This document shows positions 11,075 to 21,253 of a DNA stretch of 64,000 nt, piece by piece (within the stretch, counting starts at the first letter, position 1; every line of letters begins with the position of its first letter). Below the pieces are notes generated by a model. It worked only from the letters and a program-made list of their open reading frames with translations, was not told the origin of the DNA and searched no databases. A program made the position numbers and the translations under genes. The stretch spans positions 434,001-498,000 of the forward strand of contig CP073212.1 of assembly GCA_020342235.1 (NCBI GenBank), read 5' to 3'. The DNA comes from Saccharomycopsis phalli (lineage: Eukaryota > Ascomycota > Saccharomycetes > Ascoideales > Saccharomycopsidaceae).

Positions 11075-12995
11075 ACGAAATCTTGACAACGCCCTTGGAC
11101 GACGTAAAATCCTCATTAAATGTAAACTGCTCTCCGGATTCATCAAGAATACCCGCTTTCTTCAAAGAATGCAAGCTTCGCTTCACCACATCGTGCGGAT
11201 CAGCATCACCAGTCCCACAACTATCCAGAAACTTCATCCGAGCCCCGTCCAGTCCCACAGTCAAACCATGTTTTCCAGGACACAATTCCAGCAAAACCTC
11301 ACGGTACGTCCACAGGTCACGGTCATTATATAGCAACAACACACAAGCAATACACGCGTCCGTCTGGATTTCTATTTGCCCTTGAGAGAAATTGAACTGC
11401 AAAGTAGCTTTGCTGAGAAACATGTTCCAGCACAACTTCCGGTGTCTGTTCCGTTCATCAAGCATATATGTATGGTTGAAATGGGAAAAACTGTATTTCA
11501 ACAGCAGCGGAAGTTTTAGCGAAAAGTTCTTGGACTCAAAACTAGGCCAGGTGTGTTCGCTAAGAACAAGCCCATCAAACTCATGATTTAACGCAGAGTC
11601 CGAGCTGGAATCAAACGTCTGAGGATACCGCTGAAAAGCCTGGTTAGCACTCTCAAATGCTTGCTCTGAAACCCTCGTCACCTCGCTCTTGATATCGTCA
11701 ATCATGGAAGTGACAGCCTGCATCTTTTCCGTAAAATCTATATCGGTATCGACCTTTGAAAACACACACTGCTCAAGATCGTATCGCCGTAATGTGTCGC
11801 TACTAAACTCTATATAGTCTCCCAAAAACATGTAGAAGCACCGTCTCTCAACGAAAATCCGATTTGCCAACTGGTCCCTGTCATCATAATACGCCAACAA
11901 TCGTCGCGCAAGAAACATCTTATAATAGCTCAGGTATATAGATACCTTGCCCGGATGTACATGTCGAAGAGCCCACCGCACAATATCAGCCAGCTGCAAC
12001 TTCTCATCCACCAACGAATCGCAGTATCGAACCAACTCCAAAACTAATTCGTTATTATTGAGCCCAAACATCTTAGTAAATGCAACGTCAACGATATCAA
12101 CCATTCCTATAGAAAGAGCAATATCTGTACACTGCTGATAAAACTGGTACACTGATTTGATCATATGCTTATCTTTGGCCCGTTTCCGCGCAACAATAAA
12201 TGCCACAAGCCGCACACGAACCTCTTCTGCGTATGAGCCCTGGAATGCTGACTCTGAGGTTGGGTCAAACAGCTGAATGTATTTATGCACCTGGTGCAAA
12301 TTATTAAAATTGTCCGCGACCACGCGTCGCAAATTGCGAGTTATTGCCTTTTGTATTATCACAGATGACACCTCCTGCTCAAACGAATCTTTTTTTTCTT
12401 CGTGAGCAATATAGATTTGGTAATGCCGGAACTCGGGCACATCTTCCAGGATCAATTTCACAATCTCCAACTGCTTTTCAGCCAGTTCAAGTCCATTGGG
12501 AATTTGTTCTAGACACAGAATGTACCACTGTGGAAAATTTCGCTGGGTTCCGTGGAAGTTCAGCAGCACGTGATCCAAATGGCAAAGTACACGAAGAGCA
12601 TGTACAACCAGCAGAAAATTGGATCCGTCCTTATGGAACAAAGATAGTGCATTCTCTGTTGCATGGACCATACTGGCGTACCCATGCTGGTATAAAAGAC
12701 AGCTTCCCAATTCCATAATCGTAGGTCTTGATTTTGAGCCATAGAGGTAGTTTCGGTCGATATAAGCAAATAAAATCATAACAGAGTTGATCACACGAAA
12801 TACAGAATCAACTGTATCCAAACACTGTGGCAATTCAACTTGAAAACAATGCGATTTTCCCAGTATAAACTTCTCCAAACTGCTTCGAAGAAGCTCATAC
12901 AACTGCTGCAGAAAATTATTGAGACAGAGTATTTTGACTAGCTCGGTCAGTTTTCGCACATTTCTAACGGACTGACCCGTTAGAATTTTCTGCAA
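11058..12995 (-). CDS. Divergent cullin lacking the C-terminal neddylation domain
   Basis: Scaffold of a cullin-RING ubiquitin ligase by homology. Cullin signatures in order (645-residue frame): AYIDRNYLYG with ..MELGSCLLYQ (cullin repeats), LVRYCDSLVDEKLQ, YYKMFLARRLL (cullin-homology start), LSEHTWPSF, KLCWNMFLSKATLQFNF, and LHSLKKAGIL with FTFNEDF at the end. In other cullins this last block is followed by about 75 residues of winged helix carrying the Nedd8/Rub1 lysine. Here the frame stops immediately after VVKISLSRKT, and I found no such domain downstream. The open frame has no in-frame ATG near its 5' end: 12995 is a TTG and the frame is open only back to a stop at about 13044. A short upstream exon is therefore likely, with AG sites such as TTACAG available. 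Rtt101-like or Cul3-like identity cannot be settled; it is too divergent for Cdc53. Confidence 0.75.
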   Translation of the reverse strand: MQKILTGQSVRNVRKLTELVKILCLNNFLQQLYELLRSSLEKFILGKSHCFQVELPQCLDTVDSVFRVINSVMILFAYIDRNYLYGSKSRPTIMELGSCLLYQHGYASMVHATENALSLFHKDGSNFLLVVHALRVLCHLDHVLLNFHGTQRNFPQWYILCLEQIPNGLELAEKQLEIVKLILEDVPEFRHYQIYIAHEEKKDSFEQEVSSVIIQKAITRNLRRVVADNFNNLHQVHKYIQLFDPTSESAFQGSYAEEVRVRLVAFIVARKRAKDKHMIKSVYQFYQQCTDIALSIGMVDIVDVAFTKMFGLNNNELVLELVRYCDSLVDEKLQLADIVRWALRHVHPGKVSIYLSYYKMFLARRLLAYYDDRDQLANRIFVERRCFYMFLGDYIEFSSDTLRRYDLEQCVFSKVDTDIDFTEKMQAVTSMIDDIKSEVTRVSEQAFESANQAFQRYPQTFDSSSDSALNHEFDGLVLSEHTWPSFESKNFSLKLPLLLKYSFSHFNHTYMLDERNRHRKLCWNMFLSKATLQFNFSQGQIEIQTDACIACVLLLYNDRDLWTYREVLLELCPGKHGLTVGLDGARMKFLDSCGTGDADPHDVVKRSLHSLKKAGILDESGEQFTFNEDFTSSKGVVKISLSRKT

Positions 12996-13816
12996 TTCTG
13001 AATCTAGAGCTGATATATATGTGCTGAGGTCTGTAATTTTGCACTAGGGAGGAAGATGGATAATGTATTTCGGTCATGTGATGATGATTTTGATCACGTG
13101 GTATATGTATTATCATAGGGAAGGTTAACATTTACAAGAAACACACTACTAAACTACAATTTTTTCTTAGTATTGTCCTGGTAACTATTAGTACTGTGTT
13201 TTTGATAATTTTTAATCTTTTCTTAATAACATCTAATTCTTTCTTGGAATATATTAGGCTGTCTTGAAAGCTGTGTTAATACTCGTTCATCTCAGAACTT
13301 CTTGTATGATATTTTTTTGATTTCCATAGTCTTTCTGATCCCTATTATTCAAAAGTAAATAAATAAAATTATTATATATATTATAGGTCACCACTAGCGA
13401 TAAATTACTGTATCACTATTTTTGAAAATTACAGATTTTCAAATTATATCGAATTATATGTACATTCCGCAATGAGTGAAACAGCAATGAAAACCAGATA
13501 AAACAAAGAAATCACAAAAGGTAGATAGACCCATAAACAGAGATAAAAAAAACAGGTAAGACAATGAAATCACAAAAGGTAGAGAGACCCATTACAATGG
13601 AATTCTTTCTTAAAAAAATATGTAGAACTGTTTCAAACGTAGGAAGTCAAAATTTGAACAGTCTATATAGTAATGACCTCCAAATTTCAAAAAGTACAGC
13701 AACACACATATCAGCAACAGGACTACTATAATTAATACAACAAATATTTGATACTATTGTCGTTAAATCTAACAAGTGACTCTTACTGCAAACACGTGAT
13801 CTATTAGAATAGATCT
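12996..13816. other. Gene-free flank upstream of the cullin
   Basis: About 800 bp of AT-rich sequence. It may hold the cullin's missing first exon and promoter; a TTAAC branch-like motif on the minus strand is near 13123 and candidate AG acceptors are near 13031-13044. A 26-bp direct repeat containing AAATCACAAAAGGTAGA occurs at about 13509 and 13567. No other feature is supported. Confidence 0.4.
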
Positions 13817-13822
13817 AAAAAA
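13817..13822 (-). terminator. Pol III terminator of tRNA-Asp
   Basis: A run of six T on the minus strand begins directly after the tRNA-Asp discriminator base, the usual RNA polymerase III stop. Confidence 0.85.
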
Positions 13823-13894
13823 CTCCGCGACGGGGAATTGAACCCCGGTCCTCCACGCGACAAGCGGAAATTCTAGCCACTAAACTATCACGGA
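13823..13894 (-). tRNA. tRNA-Asp (GTC)
   Basis: A 72-nt cloverleaf on the minus strand starting TCCGTGATAGTTTAGTGG, nearly identical to S. cerevisiae tRNA-Asp. The acceptor stem is TCCGTGA/TCGCGGA and the discriminator base is G. The anticodon loop TTGTCGC reads GAC/GAT; its stem is TCCGC/GTGGA. The T arm is CCGGG GTTCAAT TCCCC. A and B box promoters are intact and there is no intron. It decodes aspartate codons in cytoplasmic translation. Confidence 0.97.
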
Positions 13895-13995
13895 TGATTT
13901 GTTTGTATATAACATTCAATATCCTAAATCGCCAGGATATTCAATATTACCTCTATAAAATAACTATTCCGAGGGGATAGAGGAACTTACAATAA

Positions 13996-14351
13996 TGTTG
14001 GTTATAATAAGCTAAGATGGAATTTCTTCCAAAAAGTGCCTTCCGCTTATAGCAGGTTTCCCAGCTATTTATATTATTCTATATGGTGGAGGTGTTCCAT
14101 TGTCTTGTGTCTGGTGGAGGCGTAAGAATCCTTTTTAGGACGGTCTCGGCCTTCTTTTGTCCTTAATAGGAAAGAGCATGTCTGACTCTTGGTGCACGTG
14201 ACCTAAAGACGTACCCTCACAAGGATTATACCTTGTTCACCGAGCGTCCCGGTCCTCTTCCTACTGTTCATTGCATGTTGTATGCATTCACGTGTCATTC
14301 ACGTGTACCTTCTATACTCCAGAGGAGAGGTACCGGGGATTGCCCGTTACA
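13996..14351. mobile_element. Possible solo LTR of a Ty-like element (fossil)
   Basis: The segment begins TGTTGGTTATAATAAG and can end at CCCGTTACA, so it has TG...CA borders like Ty LTRs. It is about 356 bp long and has an internal TATA-like stretch (TATTTATATTATTC near 14070). It lies about 100 bp upstream of the 5' end of tRNA-Asp, the preferred landing zone of Ty1/Ty3-type retrotransposons. I cannot see a clear target-site duplication or any internal coding region. If real it is an old solo copy, and its right border is uncertain. Confidence 0.3.
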
Positions 14352-14564
14352 TTGTAAATTTTAGATTTGATTACTAATCTTAAACATTGTGAATCACATG
14401 ACTCAAATGAAAGTTTCTTACATGTTCGGAATGGGCAATTCCATGATTAGTAAAAGAGTTAGGCAAATAACGAAGCAAGAGCTGTTAAATGAAACGGATA
14501 AATGTTATAGAATAGTAGTCATGCAATGAATCTACTTTTTAGGCTCCAGTGTGGTACGAGAATC

Positions 14565-14580
14565 CGCTACCATGGTAGCG
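14565..14580. repeat. 16-bp perfect palindrome
   Basis: CGCTACCATGGTAGCG is a perfect inverted repeat without a loop, in gene-free DNA. A related imperfect form (CTACCGTGGTAG) lies near 30954. It could be a binding site for a dimeric protein; the function is unknown. Confidence 0.5.
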
Positions 14581-15959
14581 AAAGTCAGACGGATGCGAAA
14601 TTTGAAATCACTAGCCAACGAGTTTGAATCTGTAGATCCAGTGTATAAGAAGCCATTAATAATTCCTAGTAGGGACTGATTAGAGATTTATGGTAAGGAC
14701 ACAGAGAATTTGAATCCAACATACAACAAGCGGCTTATAGCTAGCAGTTTTGTAGCAGAAAACAAGTACATGTCAGCCAGGCAAACAATGATACATTGTG
14801 GAAAACAATATAGCCATTTTCTGAGACTATGTAAGGAAAGGTCATCTGCCACAAGTTGCGACAGAAAACCTTTTTATCTTGACATGTCTAAGTTATGTTT
14901 GATCTGTTTAAACCCTATTTTCAAAATAAAGTTGGCGGACTGTAAGTATTTCCAGGTGCTTGGTGAAACAAAAGTGATGGATGTATTCGCTTGAGGTCAG
15001 ATTACAACCGTGATGATGTAACACTCGCATACTATATAAATATTTTTACTGAAATTTATTAGACCGCTTGGCCCACTATATACTATAACTGTGTACGTCT
15101 TATTTGAGATTGTCACGATTCGCTTTACACGTACTTGTAGGTCATTCCAATCCCAGACAGTCCAACTTACAACTCACTGCCATTGGTGTCTCATAGGTAG
15201 GATTGCTCACTGATGCCCAGAAAATATGGAACCTGTTTTCTAAAATAGTAAATAGTAAATCAATTACAGACTGGACTGAAGAGTGATACTTTCAAAAAGC
15301 ATGTGGCTCCTGCAGAGATCTTTTTTGATCCAACATGGCTACGGAGTATCGGAGTAAAAAAAAGCCGGTTATGGTATAGTGTGTTGCATTTGGTAGATTG
15401 CTCAATTGAGAATAGAAGGACTGCAGGAAAGGAAATTGTGCTTATAGCGCCACTTGGGATGACTTAAGATGCACTGCCGAAATGAAACACGGTTGAAAGA
15501 AAAGATTAAAATATCCAAAAATGGACTAAGGCACGGAGTTTAAGATAAAAAGTTCCGAGGAAAGAAAAGTTATGGCAGCGATATAATAACAGTGTTAAGA
15601 TATTGACAAGTAATCTAGAATGTTCGAGTTTAAAAGAAGAAGTCATCAGGACATTTTGAGAACAATATAGATGCAAGGGTGTTTGAAATAGTGTTGAATT
15701 TCCTGGGATGGGACTAATAATAGATATAGCAAGTGTGATTTTTCGCAAAGGAAGCATAAAATAATATTCCAAGTCACATGCGTAGTATATTGTTTACAGA
15801 CAATGGTGCCTTGAAACTTTACGTATACGTAAAACTCAGTTGAATTTAGCAAGATCCAGCATAAAACTGTTGCGCAAGAAAGTACTGAAATTATCCTAGT
15901 CTTGGTGGAATGGCAGGAGGGAATATCATACGAGCTTGGCAATGAAAACGTAACTGCAA

Positions 15960-16015
15960 GTTGAATAATATCGCGTTGAATAATATCGCGTTGAGTAGTA
16001 TCGCGTCGGGTAATA
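15960..16015. repeat. 16-bp tandem repeat, three to four units
   Basis: Units based on GTTGAATAATATCGC recur three to four times with small changes (the third reads GTTGAGTAGTATCGC). The context is non-coding. Confidence 0.7.
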
Positions 16016-16293
16016 TAAGTAAACACGCCGACACGAAGAAAATGTTAAAAGTTCAGTAAGCGTATATAAAATCCATTCACTAAAAAGAGACATTGGAATA
16101 GCTTGCTAGTCGATGTTAAACATGCCTCGGTGCCCTGGTTACCCTGTTAGAACAATATGGTTTTCTAAAACATGCCTGACTCGTATGATTTGATAAGACT
16201 GGTCCTTTTTTAGCATTTTTTTAGCTCTTTTCAGCGCACTCCAGTCTCATTGTCCCTTGCAACAATGATTCTCGAATCAGGTACACCAAAAGT

Positions 16294-16318
16294 CTAGCCG
16301 CGTATATTTCGCGGCTAG
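16294..16318. repeat. GC-rich perfect hairpin
   Basis: CTAGCCGCG and its exact reverse complement CGCGGCTAG are separated by a 7-base loop TATATTT. This gives a 9-bp stem with six G-C pairs in an otherwise AT-rich gene-free region. No U-run or flanking gene explains it. Confidence 0.55.
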
Positions 16319-17142
16319 TTAACTCGGACTTGTATAGATTTCGTGGTGGTGACCGTTAAAATCACATCATTTGTCACATTCAACCGGTTAAGGTGGCTGG
16401 GATCTTAGTGTATTTCAGCTGTTTGAAAATATGCTTTTGGTACATTCCAATTAGGGAATAAGGTGCATCAAGAAAAAAGGCACGGAATGACGCAGCCACG
16501 AAATGACGTAGACTCGAATTGGGAATTTCAGGGTACATAATAAGTCACGTGCATATACTCATAATGGCACGAGGTAGGTACAGCTAGGCTGGGCAGCATA
16601 TGATTAAAAGGGGTTTTGGCCCCATCGAGTTAGGAAGCCAGTGCGTAAAGTAACAATTGTCTTTGAATCGTGTATGTTTCGCCACGCTTTGCTGTATTCG
16701 AAAGTAACGTCTTTTTTCTGTCATGTCAGATAGACAACGATCTACATTGGTCGAGAATGTGCAGAGGGTGGGATTATTTCACAATTGTTGGAAATACAGT
16801 TGGTTAGCTTGGCTATTGGAAGATTTGGGCGAGTAAAGGGAATAACAAGCGAGTCCTCGAGCACTGCCCTCGAGGGAGTGGAGAAGAAACCATGATAGAT
16901 AATCCCTGGCGAGGTCAACCATGAAGTTTTATTAAATGCCACAGATGTAGTGATGCTGCTAAATCGAGGAGCATGATACGAATCTTTTTTTTTTTTTGCT
17001 CATCATCTTTACCATTATCTCCACATCATTCCCGACGCGGTTTCATTTTTTAAATTCCCTCGCACTCCTTATGCACAGTCCAAATATTGATAGTCTAGGA
17101 GATGCATGCACCGGCAGGACTGTGTCTATCCCTAAAAAAAAC

Positions 17143-17157
17143 CATGTATATATATAT
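17143..17157 (+). promoter_or_regulatory. TATA-rich core promoter
   Basis: An uninterrupted TATATATATATAA-like stretch lies about 80 bp before the ATG of the Ser/Thr-rich secreted protein, a usual TATA distance for a yeast gene. It suggests a regulated, potentially strong promoter. Confidence 0.5.
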
Positions 17158-17233
17158 AATTATCAACCGGCCCAAGGCCAGTTTTTTGAAAAACCAGTCG
17201 TTCCTTACTTAACCTAGTCATTCCTTATTAGCT

Positions 17234-18076
17234 ATGCGTGCCTTTACTATTCTTCTGCTTGTTGTTTCACTTGCACAGGCTTCTCATTTCCACCGCCGGA
17301 ACTTTAACAGCACCGACACCGATGTGACCACCACTTCTTTGCAAACCACCACCAGCACCACCACTTTTACCAGCTTCAGAACGATCGATGGATCTTCGAG
17401 CCAAGCTGCTGACGCGTCTGCATATGCTTCCGACGCCCCTGCTTCTTCCGACGCCCCTGCTTCCAATTCTGCTAACAACGTTGCCGACAGCAACAGCATT
17501 GTGAACAAGGCCGTCGACGGAGGATCGTGTGTCCCAGTCACCGTCACCGTCACTGTCCCTGCGTCTGACGCCGTCGTCACCGTCACCGACTTTGTCACCG
17601 CAAACTTCCCAATGTCCACCACCATGGCTGTTACCGGGTCCGATGGAAGTGTTTCCACCATCACCACTGCTTCCACCGTCCAAAAGGTGCAAGCTGTCAC
17701 TCGGTCGTTGACCCTTACCAACACCATTAGAACCACAGTGCATCGTTCTTCTACCGATGCTGCTGAATCTGCAGCTGACTCTGCTACTGACTCTGCTGAC
17801 TCCAGCTCTGCTTCTGCCACCGACTCTGCTGACTCCAGCGACTCGGCTTCCGCAACCAGCAGCGGTGACTTTGTTACTGCCACCGAGACTTTGGTTTCCA
17901 CCGTCAATGGCTCACCAGTCACTGCTACTCTCACCAAGACCACCCTTTCTTCAGGCCAAGCGTCTTCAAATCCATCTGCTTCTTCTGACTTAGTCAACAA
18001 GGCTATTGTTCTGTCTGCCCCAAGCAACGGTACTTTCAGTAAAAGAAACTGGGCTGTCCGTTTGCCAGTTGTTTAA
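17234..18076 (+). CDS. Secreted Ser/Thr-rich mannoprotein-like protein
   Basis: The product has 280 residues. A signal peptide (1-16, MRAFTILLLVVSLAQA) is followed by a Kex2-type Arg-Arg at 21-22 (HFHRR). The rest is very rich in Ser, Thr, Ala, Asp and Val, with Thr-Val blocks (VTVTVTVPASDAVVTVTDFV) and imperfect SADSA/SSASATDSADSS repeats. This composition is typical of heavily O-mannosylated wall or secreted proteins. There is no GPI attachment tail. Instead the protein ends FSKR-NWAVRLPVV, a second dibasic site leaving a nonapeptide. Only two Cys are present at most. The family is not recognised; a structural wall role or secreted effector is inferred. Confidence 0.75.
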   Translation: MRAFTILLLVVSLAQASHFHRRNFNSTDTDVTTTSLQTTTSTTTFTSFRTIDGSSSQAADASAYASDAPASSDAPASNSANNVADSNSIVNKAVDGGSCVPVTVTVTVPASDAVVTVTDFVTANFPMSTTMAVTGSDGSVSTITTASTVQKVQAVTRSLTLTNTIRTTVHRSSTDAAESAADSATDSADSSSASATDSADSSDSASATSSGDFVTATETLVSTVNGSPVTATLTKTTLSSGQASSNPSASSDLVNKAIVLSAPSNGTFSKRNWAVRLPVV

Positions 18077-18289
18077 TTTCTGACTCTTGTTTGCGAGTCC
18101 TATACATGTGTCAAACGCACAATAGATGTATTTATAGTTAGATTTACAAATATATTGTCTGATTATTGTACAACGGTTGGCTGTCGTTTTTACATGACTT
18201 TATCTTGTTTCGTGCTGGTTTTGAGGTTCATTGTAATGGTACGGTTGACTTGGGGTAATTTCCAATGGTGCTCTTGTTTACGTTTTTGG

Positions 18290-18480
18290 TACATTTCAAG
18301 TGTATCTACGTTTTCGGCATATTTCAGGTATATTTACGTTTTCGGCATATTTTCAGCTTATTTACATTTTCATTTTCGGTCATCTTCAGCTTATTTACGT
18401 TTTCATTTTCGGTCATCTTCAGCTTATTTACATGTTTATTTTTGGTCATCTTCAGCTTACTTACTTGTTCATGTCTACTC
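18290..18480. repeat. 33-bp tandem repeat
   Basis: About five units of TTTACGTTTTCATTTTCGG...CATCTTCAGCTTA type, the central ones nearly identical, the outer ones shorter and diverged. The array starts about 200 bp after the stop of the secreted-protein gene. Confidence 0.8.
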
Positions 18481-19353
18481 ATCTTGTGCTCATTTCCACA
18501 ATCTTGAGCTCGTTCCCACTTCACTCCCGTTTCTCGTTAATTTCGCCTTCCTAATTAGTTTATTCCCATATACTCGTCACTGTTTCCTGATTCTGCCCTC
18601 CTATTTCCTAATTTGTTTCACTATTCGCCCGTTGCCTGCATTAGACTTTCATCTTGCAGACGCTAACGCTAGCCATTTAAAACAGCCTTGCTGTTTCAAA
18701 CTGCAAGCTACTCGTTTACCAGAATTTATCAACCACAAGTACGTGCCTTAGTCCTTAACTAGCCACTAGTCGTGTTCCGGCAATCACACCACCCCTGCTG
18801 ACATAATACATCGGTATGAAAGCCCCTGTGAACCGGTTACTCGCAGTACACTGCCAATCCAAGGGAATCATGTTTATAATATTGCCATTTACCTTGAAAT
18901 ATCTGTGAAAATGTCCAAAAAAATTAGTTCTTCTTATTGAAAATGACCAGAAAAAATTAGTCTCTCATTGAAAACGTCCAGAAAAATCAGTTTCTTGTGT
19001 GTAGACAAGCCAATGTGTCCAGTAATGTGTGATGTATTGCGAGAAAACAACAGAGACTTGTCGTCTTTGAAACTAAATGAAAATGCCGACATAGTGGAAA
19101 TATCTAGATGGATTTCTCGTTCTTCTCTCCGTCATTATATTTGCGGTATCCTACAATGCTGATACTTTACTTTCCAAATGTAATGGAGAGAAATTTACCC
19201 TTGATTTTTGAAACTCGGATCGTCCTTTGAATTCCTTTTAGAGAATCAGGACCTTCTCTCTGGAATTATTATTTCCTGTCTGACTCTAGCTCCTCAAATG
19301 AAGTTGCCTAACCGGCTCAACTCTACTTTACTCCTAACATAAGCCCTTGTCAA

Positions 19354-19431
19354 GTATATATAACCAGATTCCTCTTTGATGGCCAAGCGAGTATATTTTA
19401 GCTATTTTACCGACTTGTATCGCACCACACG
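19354..19431 (+). repeat. Dispersed TATA module, copy A
   Basis: It matches copies at 46252, 46863 and 53350: a TATA box (GTATATATAACCAG), then GATGGCCAAGCGAGTATA, then TTTTAGCTATTTTACC, then a CTTGTATCG block. It is non-coding and on the plus strand like all other copies. It could be a fragment of an old solo LTR or a dispersed promoter/transcription-start module. Confidence 0.6.
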
Positions 19432-19668
19432 TATTTTCAGTCTATTCTCTTGCTTATAATATGCTAATTGTCACTTTGTTTTCAGGCTTGCATTCTCATT
19501 CTATTCCACATCTGTCTAAATTCTTATTGCACTTCTGTCTTGATTTTTGTTTCAATTACTCCATCCAATTCATTTCAATCCCCTTTCCACCTCTCCTCAT
19601 TCCAACTGTGCTACATTCTCATCTATTTTATCCAATATCTATTTTCCTATATCTATTTTATGCATCCT

Positions 19669-21207
19669 CTATAATACCAAATGACTCCCCCGGTACTTAA
19701 ATCCCTCACCAACACTACTGATCCCAACCGTTTTGTTTCGCTCAGGAAAACCCGCCAAGCTCTTGCCATACACTGCAACAGAATGCGCAATCAACTTCGT
19801 GTTCACCACCCACGCATAATAGTCCACATTCCCTAAATCATCACACAACATATGGTAGCACGAATCATACCACTGGCCCGCAACCCCACCAAACAACTCA
19901 GTTTCCTCCTTTGTCTTCACTCCCTCAGCACCAGTAGCAATACCTCCGCCAGGAATACCGTTGTCAATAAACCCAACATAGTCAGACCGCCCGTCAAATG
20001 GAATCAATGTCCAGTTCAAGCCCTGTGACTCGTACCAGTCAATGTACAACTCCTTAATCTCCTGCGATCCTGCTGGGTTGTGCTCGTTGTCTCCATCATA
20101 CACCTGGAATGCATAGTTGGGTGACGCCATCATATCATAGTCAAGAAACAACCGAATCTTCTGGTTCTCCTCCTTGCTCAAATGCGTGGCATAGTACGTC
20201 GACCCTACAAGTCCTTCTTCCTCAGCGGCCCAGAAAGCTAACCGGATCGCGTTGGTCGGCGCAAACTTAGTGAGATGCTGGGCAACCACAAGCAATGAAG
20301 CCGTGCCGGACCCATCATCGTTGATCCCTGGACCTTCCTCGACCGAGTCGGTGTGTGCTCCGATCATCACCACGTTATCCTTGTCCCCAAGTCGCGTCTC
20401 AGCGATCACGTTCTGGGTGGTGATGTTTTTCACGTACGAGTCGACAAACACCGACGCAGACACACTGCCCTGCAAAAGCTCCTTGAGAATAGCCTCTCCT
20501 TGCTTCCGAGTGATCGACACTGTCGCGACCTCTTCTCCTGTTGGCTCGCCCAAGGTCCCGTGCAATACATCGTCAGAGTACTCGTTATCATAAATGATAG
20601 CCGCCAAGGCCCCGTGCTGGCCGGCCAAAATACTCTTGGTGCCAAACGGACAAACACCTCTCTGGATTAAGGCAATGCTGCCATCGGTAACGCTTGAGTA
20701 GTCTTCTGGGCGACATCCATCGCCAGAAACTGCCGCCAAGACTCCATGTACTGTACCCTTTGTAGGAGGCGTGAGACTGAGCCCCGAGGTCTTTTCAATT
20801 TCCTGGCCACCAACTGTGAGATTGACGGCATTGATCTTGCTCATGACGGTGTTGAATTTCTGGACCGAAATGTTAAAGTACCAATTGTAGCGGTTCAAGG
20901 TCTCATAAATGTGGCCAAGCGTAGCCCAGTGGCCAGGGGAGCCAATGACACGAGTCGGATGACCAAACTCGGGAATCGACTCTTCTGACTTGTTGTAGAG
21001 TACGTGTGCGTGGTGCCGGAGGTCGTCCTCCGATATTAGTGCTTGCAACTGATTGGTATCAATCGGCACAAGACCTTCAATGTGGGGGTACTCACCAGAC
21101 ACAAGAGTATCTGAATAAAGGAGGGGCACCTGATTGGAGATGACCGCACCACTGGAAACGCCTGAAAGGGCAATGCCGGTTAAAAGGGATATCGGGGAAA
21201 GTTTCAT
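19669..21207 (-). CDS. APE3: Vacuolar aminopeptidase Y (M28 family)
   Basis: Zinc aminopeptidase of the vacuole that removes N-terminal residues, with a preference for Lys/Arg in S. cerevisiae. The product has 512 residues (yeast Ape3 537). It has a signal peptide (1-20), a pro-region, a PA domain (about 130-265, including GVCPFGTKSILAGQHGALAA) and an M28 catalytic domain with all metal-binding motifs: GAHTDSVEEGPGINDDGSG (His and Asp ligands), AEEEGLVGS (catalytic and bridging Glu), YDMMASPN (Asp) and YHMLCDD (His). Several N-glycosylation sequons fit vacuolar sorting through the secretory pathway. The start at 21207 gives a clean signal peptide. It is divergent with the SHG1-like gene; the shared promoter is under 100 bp and contains TATTTATACC. 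Confidence 0.95.
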   Translation of the reverse strand: MKLSPISLLTGIALSGVSSGAVISNQVPLLYSDTLVSGEYPHIEGLVPIDTNQLQALISEDDLRHHAHVLYNKSEESIPEFGHPTRVIGSPGHWATLGHIYETLNRYNWYFNISVQKFNTVMSKINAVNLTVGGQEIEKTSGLSLTPPTKGTVHGVLAAVSGDGCRPEDYSSVTDGSIALIQRGVCPFGTKSILAGQHGALAAIIYDNEYSDDVLHGTLGEPTGEEVATVSITRKQGEAILKELLQGSVSASVFVDSYVKNITTQNVIAETRLGDKDNVVMIGAHTDSVEEGPGINDDGSGTASLLVVAQHLTKFAPTNAIRLAFWAAEEEGLVGSTYYATHLSKEENQKIRLFLDYDMMASPNYAFQVYDGDNEHNPAGSQEIKELYIDWYESQGLNWTLIPFDGRSDYVGFIDNGIPGGGIATGAEGVKTKEETELFGGVAGQWYDSCYHMLCDDLGNVDYYAWVVNTKLIAHSVAVYGKSLAGFPERNKTVGISSVGEGFKYRGSHLVL

Positions 21208-21253
21208 TGCGTAAAAAGCTGGGGATGGCGGTATTTATACCGATGTTACGCAG

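Larger units (their letters stand above)
13895..17233. other. 3.3 kb gene-free region
   Basis: No supportable protein gene lies between tRNA-Asp and the wall-protein gene; open frames at 14710-14994, 15506-15772 and 15646-16026 show no motif or bias. It holds a possible solo LTR (13996-14351), a 16-bp perfect palindrome (14565-14580), a 16-bp tandem repeat (15960-16015) and a GC-rich hairpin (16294-16318). The TATA-rich promoter of the next gene lies near 17143-17157. Confidence 0.45.
18077..19668. other. Intergenic region with 33-bp repeats and a promoter-like dispersed repeat
   Basis: Downstream of the wall protein lies a 33-bp tandem array (18290-18480). Farther right is copy A of the dispersed TATA module (19354-19431). 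Open frames such as 18155-18751 only read through the repeat. No gene is supported. Confidence 0.5.

Noticed and set aside
14710-14994. 94-codon frame in the gene-free region
   Set aside because: No homology pattern or signal peptide; isolated in non-coding DNA.
18155-18751. 198-codon frame after the Ser/Thr-rich gene
   Set aside because: Built from a 33-bp tandem repeat; hydrophobic pattern repeats with the DNA unit and differs in all three frames equally.
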